From Desulfomicrobium baculatum DSM 4028 (GTDB taxonomy: Bacteria; Desulfobacterota; Desulfovibrionia; Desulfovibrionales; Desulfomicrobiaceae): a DNA stretch of 64,000 nt. This document shows, piece after piece, positions 56,821 through 64,000 of this stretch. Location: the NCBI RefSeq assembly GCF_000023225.1, contig NC_013173.1, forward strand, positions 1,490,501 through 1,554,500, read 5' to 3'. The notes below the pieces were generated by a model. It searched no databases. It was not told the origin of the DNA and was given only the letters and a program-made list of their open reading frames with translations. Numbering within the stretch: position 1 is the stretch's first letter; every line of letters starts with the position of its first letter. Both the position numbers and the translations under genes were made by a program.

Positions 56821-57195
56821 TCAGGCTTTGTTGAGCGTGACGCGGGCCACGACTTTCTGGAAATATTTTTCGTTTTCTTCCTGCAGCAAACCGCCGTGCT
56901 CCATCTTGGCCCGGGCGATGAAAAGCTGGACCTTTTGGATCTGGCGCATCTTTCGAAACTCGTCCGTTTCCTGTTCGAGACATTCGATCAGGGAGCGGAT
57001 TTCGCGCTGGTCCTCTACTTCCTTGGGGATGTAGCCGGCATTCTTGAGCACCTTGTAGGCCATGCGCAGCGTTTCAGGCATGAACGGATCGCCGCTCTCC
57101 GGCAAAGGGCGTCCCTGACCGTTCAGGTCATCGAATTCGCCGCGCTCCTGGGCCTCGCGGATCGCCCTTTCAGCCAGTTCGGCGAGAACGTTCAT
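56821..57195 (-). CDS. DUF1992 (DnaJ homologue subfamily C member 28-like) protein
   Basis: 124 residues starting AELAERAIREAQERGEFDDL followed by NGQGRPLP, the hallmark of DUF1992, then MAYKVLKNAGYIPKEVE. A J-domain is not present, as is usual for bacterial members. Role unknown. The start overlaps the stop of the thioredoxin gene upstream by 4 nt. Confidence 0.85.
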   Translation of the reverse strand: MNVLAELAERAIREAQERGEFDDLNGQGRPLPESGDPFMPETLRMAYKVLKNAGYIPKEVEDQREIRSLIECLEQETDEFRKMRQIQKVQLFIARAKMEHGGLLQEENEKYFQKVVARVTLNKA

Positions 57196-57659
57196 GGCAT
57201 CTTGAGAAGTCGCTCGATAACATGCCGGAAGCTTTCCTCGGAAATGAAACCGAGATGATCGAGGATCTTCTCCCCGGCGCGGTTGTAGATCAGGGTGCGG
57301 GGTATGGACTTGATGTCGAGCATGGAGCCTATGGATTCGTCATCAAGAAGTATAGGGAAATTGACCTTGTTCAGTTTGACGAAATTTTCCACCGGGCGCA
57401 TGCCGTAATCCATGGAGATGCCGATGATGGTCAGCTCATCCTCCGAAAATTCCTGGCGCATATTCATGAGTCCTGGAAATTCCTTGACACACGGTGAACA
57501 CCAGGTCGCCCAGAAGTTGATGATCAGGACCTTGCCCTTGTTTGATTCGACGATATTTTTGAAATCATGGATTCCCGCTTTATGGATATCCTGCGACAAA
57601 GCGTTCGAAGGCAGAAAAGAAAGCAGCAGGAGCAGGACGAATGTCTTCAGAAAATTCAT
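57192..57659 (-). CDS. Periplasmic TlpA/ResA-like thioredoxin
   Basis: 155 residues: a signal peptide (about 1-22, ending SNALS), then a thioredoxin fold with the active site WATWCSPC (Cys54, Cys57) and the cis-Pro in IKSIPRTLIY. Such proteins reduce disulfides in the periplasm, for example for cytochrome c maturation. First gene of the four-gene cluster ending with the Cdd1-like gene. Confidence 0.85.
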   Translation of the reverse strand: MNFLKTFVLLLLLSFLPSNALSQDIHKAGIHDFKNIVESNKGKVLIINFWATWCSPCVKEFPGLMNMRQEFSEDELTIIGISMDYGMRPVENFVKLNKVNFPILLDDESIGSMLDIKSIPRTLIYNRAGEKILDHLGFISEESFRHVIERLLKMP

Positions 57660-57803
57660 GGATAGTCCTCGTTTGGATGTCGTATAATTGAGTTGCTAGC
57701 TGTTTGCCATTTGCCAGTCAATGCGGCGACCATGGCGTCAGGGCATTGCAATTTGCATGCTTTTCGCCCATTCCTGTGACCGCATCACAGAAGGAGGAGA
57801 TAA

Positions 57804-58460
57804 ATGACAAGTTTTATCAAGAAGAAAGTGGAAGTCGATGACGCCGCCGCCAGCATGACCTTTCGTCCGGGACAGTTCAAACGTGAACCTTTTTCCCTGC
57901 AAAAGAAAAATATTTACCTGCTTGGCATGCGGGCCAGCGGTAAGACCACCGTGGGCAAGGCGTTGGCCGAGGCCCTTGGATGCGCTTTCGTCGATACCGA
58001 CGCCCTGGTCGTGACCGAGGCCGGGCAGGATATCGACGCCATCGTGGCCGGGCAGGGCTGGGATGCCTTTCGAAGCCTGGAGGAAGCTGCCTTGTCCCGC
58101 GCGGCGGAGCTTCCGGGCAAGGTCATCTCCACGGGCGGCGGCATCGTCCTCTCCCCGGCCAACCGCGACCTCATGTACCGCACCGGGGTCAGCTTCTATC
58201 TGGCAGCCGACGCCGGGCTTCTCATCGCGCGCATGCTGCGCGACCCTAATGCCGCCCAGCGTCCGGCCCTGACCCCCCTGGCACTGCACGACGAGGTGGC
58301 GGCGATCATGAGCGAACGCGAAGCCCTGTACATGGCCAGCATGGACCACATGCTCCAGGCCCACAGGAGCGTGGAGGAGCTGGTCGACGACGCGCTCGTG
58401 GCCCTGGGGCTCAAAGAGTGGGATTATTCCGAGAAAGAACGGGTGCTGGACCGCTACTAA
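57804..58460 (+). CDS. aroK: Shikimate kinase
   Basis: 218 residues, about 35 longer at the N-terminus than typical AroK. Walker A GMRASGKTT (41-49), shikimate-binding DTD (64-66), STGGGIVL (Gly111-113) and the LID region with Arg near QRPALTP. It phosphorylates shikimate in aromatic amino acid synthesis. The stop codon overlaps the stop of the convergent polyferredoxin gene by 3 nt (58458-58460 against 58457-58459). Confidence 0.85.
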   Translation: MTSFIKKKVEVDDAAASMTFRPGQFKREPFSLQKKNIYLLGMRASGKTTVGKALAEALGCAFVDTDALVVTEAGQDIDAIVAGQGWDAFRSLEEAALSRAAELPGKVISTGGGIVLSPANRDLMYRTGVSFYLAADAGLLIARMLRDPNAAQRPALTPLALHDEVAAIMSEREALYMASMDHMLQAHRSVEELVDDALVALGLKEWDYSEKERVLDRY

Positions 58461-59764
58461 ATCCTGGCCACGGCCAGGAATACCGTGTGCAGACCGGCCA
58501 CCAGAACCACGAAAACCTGGCGCGCACGCTCCCTGGTCAGACCGGGAAAGCTGTAGCCCAGATGTCCGTGAGGACAGCGGGGCAGGCAGTCCCCGCACAG
58601 GGAGCAGGTCAGGCCGGGTCGCCCTTTTTCCAGATCCAGGCGGGTCAGGGCATTGTAGCGGCACGCCCTGGAGCAGAGTCCGCACTGCGTGCAGCCGCTG
58701 CCGATGGTCACGCGCCAGGGCAATATGCGCCCGATGAGATTGTTGACCAGCCCGATGGGGCAGTAGGCCGTGCAATGGACCATGGTCCCGCTTTTGCGCG
58801 AGATCAGGGCCATGATCCCGACCCCGACCGCTCCGAAGATCGCGGCCAGACCCAGCGCCCAGGGCCAGGAAACATCCAGCAGGCGCAGGACCACTGGAAT
58901 GACGATCGTGGCCAGCAGCAATCCGGCCCGCAGACGCGGCGCCCAGAGGGGCAGGGGGGTCGGCCGTGCGGGGGCAAGACGGGCCATGCGGTCGTCCCAG
59001 GCGCCGATATAGCACAGGTAGCTGCACCAGGCCGGGCCGACCAGTAAAAGGGACACGCCGAGCAGGATGGGCATGAAGAAGCCCTCGCCCCGAAACAGCG
59101 GCCCGGCCAGGATCAGGGCCGGGACGGGCAGGTGCAGTTTGCCGGTCATCAGGAAAATGCTCCATCCGGCAAGGCCCAGCAGGAGCTGGCCGAAAAAAAC
59201 GACCGAAAACAGGGTCCAGATGCGGCCACGAACCTTGCCCCTGTTGTCGGTCAGCAACCAGCCGCTGACCAGCGCCCCGTAAAAAGCGAAAAGACAGATC
59301 CAGAAAATTCCGGAACCGGGGAAAAAACGATCTCCAAGGAGCAGGGGGAGGGGCGTCTTGTCACGGGCCAGCAGCAGGATGCCGCCCACCAGCAGGGCCG
59401 TGGCGGTCTTGATCAGGTCGGCATCGCGCATGGGGCCGAAGAATTTCTGCCCGGCGCGGCCTGTCAGGAGCGCTGCGAGGCCCAGGTGAGTCAGGCAGAC
59501 GGCGCCGAGGATCAGGGCGAGGCGCATCCAGGGCAGGCCGAAATTGATCCGCCACGACGCCAGCTCCACCCCCTGGAACGCCCACAGCAGCGCGCCGCCC
59601 AGGGCGGCCAGGATGAGAAGGGGCCTGGGCAACAGGCGCGGAAAAAACGCGGCCGCCGCCGGGAACAGGGCGGGGACCGCGTCCCAGAGCGTGCCGAAGC
59701 GCAGGAAATGCGCGGCCGTGGTCAGGCTGCACAGCACGATGAGGATGCGCAGAAAATGCGTCAT
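58457..59764 (-). CDS. Polytopic membrane 4Fe-4S protein (NapH/NosR/CcoG-like)
   Basis: 435 residues with about ten membrane helices. Cytoplasmic Cys motifs are CSYLCYIGAWDD, CTAYCPIG, CTQCGLCSRAC and CSLCGDCLPRCPHG; the last two look like 4Fe-4S centres. This type links the quinone pool to soluble or periplasmic reductases. It overlaps the small sirohaem-type reductase gene by 4 nt, so the two likely act together in an electron path for a sulfur or nitrogen compound. Confidence 0.75.
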   Translation of the reverse strand: MTHFLRILIVLCSLTTAAHFLRFGTLWDAVPALFPAAAAFFPRLLPRPLLILAALGGALLWAFQGVELASWRINFGLPWMRLALILGAVCLTHLGLAALLTGRAGQKFFGPMRDADLIKTATALLVGGILLLARDKTPLPLLLGDRFFPGSGIFWICLFAFYGALVSGWLLTDNRGKVRGRIWTLFSVVFFGQLLLGLAGWSIFLMTGKLHLPVPALILAGPLFRGEGFFMPILLGVSLLLVGPAWCSYLCYIGAWDDRMARLAPARPTPLPLWAPRLRAGLLLATIVIPVVLRLLDVSWPWALGLAAIFGAVGVGIMALISRKSGTMVHCTAYCPIGLVNNLIGRILPWRVTIGSGCTQCGLCSRACRYNALTRLDLEKGRPGLTCSLCGDCLPRCPHGHLGYSFPGLTRERARQVFVVLVAGLHTVFLAVARI

Positions 59765-60384
59765 GGCCGCACCCGCCGGTCGAATTCCTCTCGCCCGAAT
59801 TTTTCGATGAGTTCGCCCAGGCGCAGTCCTGGTCGCCGTTGCTCCATGAGCACGTTTAAAACATTGCCGAGAATTTCAAGCGCCTGGGGCAGGCTGTATA
59901 ATCCCAGTTCATGGGCCAGGCGCGGGTGGCGGCCGAGTTTGCCGCCCAGGAGCACTCGGTAACCAGTCTCATCCACACGCAGGGCCTTGTCCGCGCAGAC
60001 CCGCGCGCACGCGGCGCACCCCAGGCAGCGCGAGACATCAAGCCGGATGGCGTCTTCCAGATGCAGGGCCTTTTCCGCGCAGACGGCGACACAATGGCCG
60101 CAGCCCGAGCAGCGCTCCGGCAAGGCCCCGATGCGCGCGAAGGCGATGAGCCCGAAATCCGCGATATGCGGCTGGGAGCAGCCGTTGGGACAGGACGCCA
60201 CGGCCATCCTGAACTGATGATGATGGCGGATGGGGCGATTCATGCCGGCCAGAAATCCGGACCAGCCGGAGGCGGCGATCACCGCTTCGAGTTCGGTGGT
60301 CAGATCCCGGCCAAGGACCGCATGCGGGCATTGGGCAGCGCCACGGCAGACTTTGAGCGTATGAGCAGGGAGCTGGGCTTTCAT
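59761..60384 (-). CDS. Small sirohaem/4Fe-4S reductase domain protein with ferredoxin
   Basis: 207 residues. Two Cys pairs with sulfite/nitrite reductase spacing, CRGAAQC (C-x5-C) and SCPNGC (C-x3-C), form the usual sirohaem-4Fe-4S site. They are followed by two ferredoxin motifs (CSGCGHCVAVC, CLGCAACARVC). The size recalls the small assimilatory-type sulfite reductase of Desulfovibrio and the C subunit of anaerobic sulfite reductase; the true substrate is open. Upstream lies the palindrome TTGACCTAGGTCAA. Confidence 0.75.
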   Translation of the reverse strand: MKAQLPAHTLKVCRGAAQCPHAVLGRDLTTELEAVIAASGWSGFLAGMNRPIRHHHQFRMAVASCPNGCSQPHIADFGLIAFARIGALPERCSGCGHCVAVCAEKALHLEDAIRLDVSRCLGCAACARVCADKALRVDETGYRVLLGGKLGRHPRLAHELGLYSLPQALEILGNVLNVLMEQRRPGLRLGELIEKFGREEFDRRVRP

Positions 60385-60420
60385 GGCGTTGCCTGTACCT
60401 CGAAACGAGTTCGGGAATCC

Positions 60421-60434
60421 TTGACCTAGGTCAA
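60421..60434 (-). promoter_or_regulatory. TTGACCTAGGTCAA palindrome, Crp/Fnr-type operator
   Basis: A perfect 14-bp palindrome 37 bp before the start codon of the sirohaem-type gene. TTGA-N6-TCAA is the half-site arrangement of Crp/Fnr-superfamily regulators. In Desulfovibrio species an HcpR-type site is the most likely candidate, which would tie the operon to nitrosative or nitrite/sulfite conditions. The regulator gene is not in the window. Confidence 0.65.
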
Positions 60435-60489
60435 AAATTCCCGACGTCCGAATTTTGTTGTGAATTTTGTGGAAATTGAAGGCTGTTCG

Positions 60490-60870
60490 TTACGCAACCT
60501 TGATGGTAAAGGGAATGACATGCAGGCTTCGGGATATTTCGCGAGTTGAGCCCAGCGCCCAGGAAGCCATGCTCGCATTGATGCGCTCGGGCAGGCTCTG
60601 CGCCAGCTTTCCCACGCCAAGCAGCGGATGCCGGGTGAAAACCTGTGGCAGCCCGTAGGTCAGATTGCAGGCCAGACACATGCCGGGGCGTTGCAGGAGA
60701 TGGAAGGCAAAGCGCAGCTCTTCCTGACTGTGCCCCTCGAATCTGAGCCTGATGTCGTAGGCGCCGTCCTCGGCATCGCCGAACAGTGCTTCAAAAAAGG
60801 CGTCGGTGATCGATGGGGGAAATATTTCGTCCAGGCTGGCCGGGGTGAAAATCTGGTCGGCGTTGGTCAT
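60490..60870 (-). CDS. Hypothetical protein (126 aa)
   Basis: Start ATG 60870 has AAGGAG 6 nt upstream; the longer in-frame start at 60933 lacks a ribosome binding site. The sequence begins TNADQIFTPASLDEIFPPSI and contains YDIRLRFEGHSQEELRFAFH and PGMCLACNLTYGLP with a CxxC. No membrane segments. I do not recognise a characterised family. It lies upstream of the sirohaem-type operon on the same strand, separated by the palindrome. Confidence 0.6.
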   Translation of the reverse strand: MTNADQIFTPASLDEIFPPSITDAFFEALFGDAEDGAYDIRLRFEGHSQEELRFAFHLLQRPGMCLACNLTYGLPQVFTRHPLLGVGKLAQSLPERINASMASWALGSTREISRSLHVIPFTIKVA

Positions 60871-60994
60871 GTTTTTCTCCTTTGCGTCCGAGTCGTTCGC
60901 GGTGTATTTTTCATGACCGTGCTTGCGGGTCAAGGGTAAGAATAGCCCGAAAGCACTGTGGGGCCGGTCTTATAAAACATCCCTGGGGAAATTC

Positions 60995-61192
60995 ATGCAA
61001 AAACGAATGGAAGATATTGAAATAAAGTATATATATTTGCAAAAAACGGTTGATGATCTGAACGTGGTTGTCATAGAACAACAAAAGGAAATTCGGGAGC
61101 TCAAAGCCACGCTGATGCTTTTGGGCAAAAAGCTCCAAGACATCTCTTCCATGGAGCCTTTCGATCCCGATGAAAAACCACCCCACTACTGA
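60995..61192 (+). CDS. slyX: SlyX-family coiled-coil protein
   Basis: 65 residues from ATG 60995 (GGGGA upstream). A heptad-rich helix (RMEDIEIKYIYLQKTVDDLN, VVVIEQQKEIRELKATLMLL) is followed by the short tail EPFDPDEKPPHY; the terminal PPHY is typical of SlyX. Cellular role unclear in all species. It precedes the sensor kinase gene by 16 bp and may be cotranscribed. Confidence 0.8.
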   Translation: MQKRMEDIEIKYIYLQKTVDDLNVVVIEQQKEIRELKATLMLLGKKLQDISSMEPFDPDEKPPHY

Positions 61193-61208
61193 TTGGCCGG
61201 AGTTTTAA

Positions 61209-63947
61209 GTGGACACCTCTTTTTCTCATCATGAGCCAGACCCGGGGCATTTGAAAAATGCTTCTGTCGAGGACCGGTCCCTGCGTTCCATCCTGCAACA
61301 GATCGAAGCGCTTCCATCTCTTCCCGCCGTCGCCAATACCATCCTGGGGCTGGTTCTGACCAAGGACTTCGACCATTCCAAACTGGCGCGCATCATCGAG
61401 ACCGACCCCGCCATGACCGTCAAGGTTCTTGAGCACGCAAACAGCGCTACCTATGCCAGCCGTGGGCAGGTGGTCCAGGTGGAGCAAGGGCTCAATCGTC
61501 TGGGCAGCAAAGTGACGCAGACGCTCATGCTCTCCATGCTCATCAAGGATTCCCTGATCAAGGGCGACAAGAAGTCCGAAGCGATTCAGACCGCGCACTG
61601 GAAACACAGCCTGGCCACGGCCGTATTCGCCTCCCTCATCGCGGCCAAGGCGTCTCCCGCCCTGGCCGGCGAAGCCTTTGGCGCGGGCATCATGCATGAT
61701 ATCGGCGGGATTTTCCTGCAGCTGCATCTTCAGGAACAGTATGTTCAGGTCACGGAGCGGATGGAGGAATTGTACGAGCCCGTCCTTGAGGCTGAGCAAC
61801 AGGTCTTCAAAACCGATCATACCGCCGTCGGCCGCTGGATTGCCGAGAAATGGAAACTGCCCCAGTCCATGACCGACGCCATCTGGCTGCATCATCATAC
61901 GGCTGCGGCCCTGGAAACCTTCAAGGACAACACCCGCCTTGTGGCCATCGTGGCCCTGGCCAACATTCTGGCGCATTCGACCCTCATGGACTCGCCTCGG
62001 GTCATGGCCCGCGAAAAGCAGCGTCAGCTTGGCCTGCAGGAAGTGCTGGGCCTTGGCGACAAAGAGATGCAGGCGATTCTGACCGCCTTTGCCCCGGCCT
62101 TTGCCGAGAGGGCCGAACCTTTCGAGCTGGACGGCGATCAGGTCGGCCTTTTTCTTTCATCTCTGCAAAAGGCCAATCAGCAGCTCATGCGCATGAGCCT
62201 TGATCTGGAACTGGCCAACGGCCGACTGGAGGACGCTCACCGCTTCACGAGCATGGGCTCCACGGTGGGGCTCAAGATGAGCAAAGCCAGGACCCCGGAC
62301 GAAGTTTTCGAATCAGCGGCCATGTGCATGCATGACAGTGTCGGAGTTCGTGGCGGTTTTGTATACTGGATCGTCCCTGCCGAGCGCATTATGCAGGGTC
62401 TGGTCTGGAACGGTAACGGCCACCGGCGTGTCATCTCCTATCCGCTGGAAGGTGACGGCCTGCCGGCCTTGAATGGCGGGACCAGTCTGCCCGACAACCT
62501 GAAGGCCATTCTGCTGACGCATCACGAACGTCACGAAGGCGCTTCCCTCATGGACCGGGAGCTCAGGCTCAAGCAATTTTTCGTGGTGCGAGGATATTGC
62601 CTCTTTCCCCTTGTCGGCAGTGATTTCACCGGCGAGATTTGCATCCTGCGCTCGGGCGACCGGCCGTCCAAGATGACCCCCCAGGAATACATGGGGTATT
62701 CCCAGGTCTCGTGCGTGGCTTCGGCCTCGCTTGACCGGGTACGGCTCTTCGACAGCCTGCAACTGCGCGCCGACGAGCTGTCCCTGGCCCTGTGGAAGAA
62801 CCAGCAGATCAACCTGCAGCTCCTGCAGACCGAGCGGCTGGCGGCGGTGGGGCAACTGGCGGCAGGCGCGGCCCATGAGATCAACAACCCCCTGGCTATC
62901 ATCTCCGCGCGCACCCAATTGCTGGAAAGCCGTGAAAACGACGAGAAGAAGCGCCGGGACCTGCACCAGATCTCCGAACAGATCGAACGCATCTCGTCCA
63001 TCCTGCAGAGCCTCATGGGCTTTGCCAGACCCAATGCGCCCCAAGTCATCAATCTGGACATCAATTCCCTGTTGCTCAAGATCATCGGCCTAGTGGAATC
63101 AATTTTCCAAACCCACCGCATCCCCATCGTTCAGAGCCTTGCCCCGGACCTGCCGCTCATCCTGGCCGACGCCAATCAATTGGAGCAGGTTTTTCTGAAT
63201 CTGGTCATAAATGCCCAGCACGCAATGGAGAAAGAAGGCGGGGTGCTGACCGTAAGCTCCGCCTTCATGCCCGACGGAAAGCGCATCAGCATCTCCGTCA
63301 GGGATACCGGCACGGGCATTTCGCCGGAAAATCTTTCGCGCATCTTCGATCCCTTCTTCTCCACCAAGTCCGAAGGAAAGGGCACGGGGCTGGGGCTGTC
63401 CACGGCATATGGCATCGTCACCAACCATTATGGCGAGATCAAGGTGATCAGCACGCCGGGTCAGGGCACGGAAATGATCGTCGTACTGCCGGTGTCCACG
63501 CCGGTGACCCTTCCTGAAAAGCCGGTCGTGCGCCTGGAGACCGAATGCGCCATGCCAACGGCGACCAAAGGGCACAGAATTCTGGTCGTCGATGACGAAC
63601 AGCACATTCGCGACATTCTCTCCGAAACCCTGCGCGAGGCCGGTTATGTTGTCGAAACCGCGCCCAACGGAGATGAAGGTGTCCGTAAATTGCGTTCGGG
63701 TTCTTTCGATCTGATTCTGCTCGACATCCGCATGCCCATCCATTCCGGGCTCGACGTGTTGAAGCTGCTGCGTCGCAACGGCGGCGCTCCGCCCGTAATA
63801 ATCATTACGGGCCTTGCTTCTTCCGAGGAGTTGGAAGAAGCCTTGCGTCTTGGTGCAGCCAAGTGTATACGCAAGCCCTTTCATTTGAAGACCCTGCTGT
63901 CCGACATCTCCGGTATTTTACATTCGGGCTGTCCCGCGAACAATTAA
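61209..63947 (+). CDS. HDOD / histidine kinase / receiver hybrid protein
   Basis: 912 residues from GTG 61209 (GGAG at 61199-61202). Domains: HDOD (about 25-240; LPSLPAVANTILGLV, GIMHDIGGIFL), a GAF-like region (about 355-525), HisKA with His556 (AAGAAHEINNPLAI), ATPase (LVINAQHAM, GTGISPENLSRIFDPFFSTK, GKGTGLGLS), and a C-terminal receiver with Asp839 (LLDIRMP) and KPF. No membrane segment, so a cytosolic sensor. No separate output gene is adjacent. Confidence 0.88.
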   Translation: MDTSFSHHEPDPGHLKNASVEDRSLRSILQQIEALPSLPAVANTILGLVLTKDFDHSKLARIIETDPAMTVKVLEHANSATYASRGQVVQVEQGLNRLGSKVTQTLMLSMLIKDSLIKGDKKSEAIQTAHWKHSLATAVFASLIAAKASPALAGEAFGAGIMHDIGGIFLQLHLQEQYVQVTERMEELYEPVLEAEQQVFKTDHTAVGRWIAEKWKLPQSMTDAIWLHHHTAAALETFKDNTRLVAIVALANILAHSTLMDSPRVMAREKQRQLGLQEVLGLGDKEMQAILTAFAPAFAERAEPFELDGDQVGLFLSSLQKANQQLMRMSLDLELANGRLEDAHRFTSMGSTVGLKMSKARTPDEVFESAAMCMHDSVGVRGGFVYWIVPAERIMQGLVWNGNGHRRVISYPLEGDGLPALNGGTSLPDNLKAILLTHHERHEGASLMDRELRLKQFFVVRGYCLFPLVGSDFTGEICILRSGDRPSKMTPQEYMGYSQVSCVASASLDRVRLFDSLQLRADELSLALWKNQQINLQLLQTERLAAVGQLAAGAAHEINNPLAIISARTQLLESRENDEKKRRDLHQISEQIERISSILQSLMGFARPNAPQVINLDINSLLLKIIGLVESIFQTHRIPIVQSLAPDLPLILADANQLEQVFLNLVINAQHAMEKEGGVLTVSSAFMPDGKRISISVRDTGTGISPENLSRIFDPFFSTKSEGKGTGLGLSTAYGIVTNHYGEIKVISTPGQGTEMIVVLPVSTPVTLPEKPVVRLETECAMPTATKGHRILVVDDEQHIRDILSETLREAGYVVETAPNGDEGVRKLRSGSFDLILLDIRMPIHSGLDVLKLLRRNGGAPPVIIITGLASSEELEEALRLGAAKCIRKPFHLKTLLSDISGILHSGCPANN

Positions 63948-64000
63948 CCCCCGGCTTTAATGCAGCACTCGCCGTCAACCGCAAAGCCCAGGACCCGTCA

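Overview
The window is a high-GC bacterial chromosome segment that looks like a member of the Desulfovibrionales (Deltaproteobacteria / Desulfobacterota), perhaps close to Desulfomicrobium. The basis is gene content: a glutamate synthase split into three polypeptides with extra ferredoxin domains, several iron-sulfur redox proteins, a small sirohaem-type reductase domain protein and a Cys-rich PAS sigma-54 regulator. The taxon is inference from recognised families, not from a search. No rRNA, tRNA or CRISPR array was seen.

1-24.9 kb: the 3' 17.5 kb of a giant gene (at least 5,856 residues, open at the left edge) for a repetitive surface or secreted protein. It has about 345-residue tandem repeats, about sixteen copies of a second repeat type and C-terminal RTX-like calcium-binding nonapeptides. 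It is followed by a DUF3467 gene, a terminator-like hairpin, and a four-gene operon: GAF-HlyD adaptor, PqqD-like/M50 protease/HlyD fusion, a short SecA-like ATPase, and a second HlyD-type adaptor. No ABC exporter or TolC gene lies in this cluster inside the window. This is the best candidate for an undescribed export system.

25-28.6 kb: small genes, a TPR protein, an AT-rich stretch of about 480 bp with a 15-bp hairpin, a coupled pair of very small genes, a large terminator hairpin and an aspartokinase resembling the ectoine-cluster type. 28.8-38.4 kb: the yejABEF-type peptide ABC importer, a KtrBA-type potassium channel pair, a hotdog thioesterase, an XPB-like helicase and a scar of an ORF6N-domain gene. 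38.5-42.4 kb: an HD-GYP protein and a phosphoketolase.

42.4-47 kb: an intergenic stretch, a deletion remnant of an FAD oxidoreductase-rhodanese gene, then a minus-strand cluster (TusA-like protein, Zn-ribbon protein, truncated UspA, Tat-exported four-cluster ferredoxin, membrane b-type subunit). A strong sigma-54 promoter sits in front of the cluster, and a divergent sigma-54 activator has repeated TGTTCAC sites. 47.2-49.4 kb: a toxin-antitoxin-like patch (Fic, orphan MazE/AbrB, HicAB). 49.6-54.7 kb: three-gene glutamate synthase operon with operator-like repeats.

54.7-55.5 kb: a gene-free stretch with a 56-nt dispersed repeat (second copy inverted at 25.0 kb) and a nested long inverted repeat. 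55.5-57.7 kb: Cdd1-like protein, Tat/SLT transglycosylase, DUF1992 protein and TlpA-like thioredoxin. 57.8-63.9 kb: shikimate kinase, a polyferredoxin plus small sirohaem-type reductase operon behind a perfect TTGACCTAGGTCAA palindrome, an unknown small protein, SlyX and an HDOD-histidine kinase-receiver hybrid.
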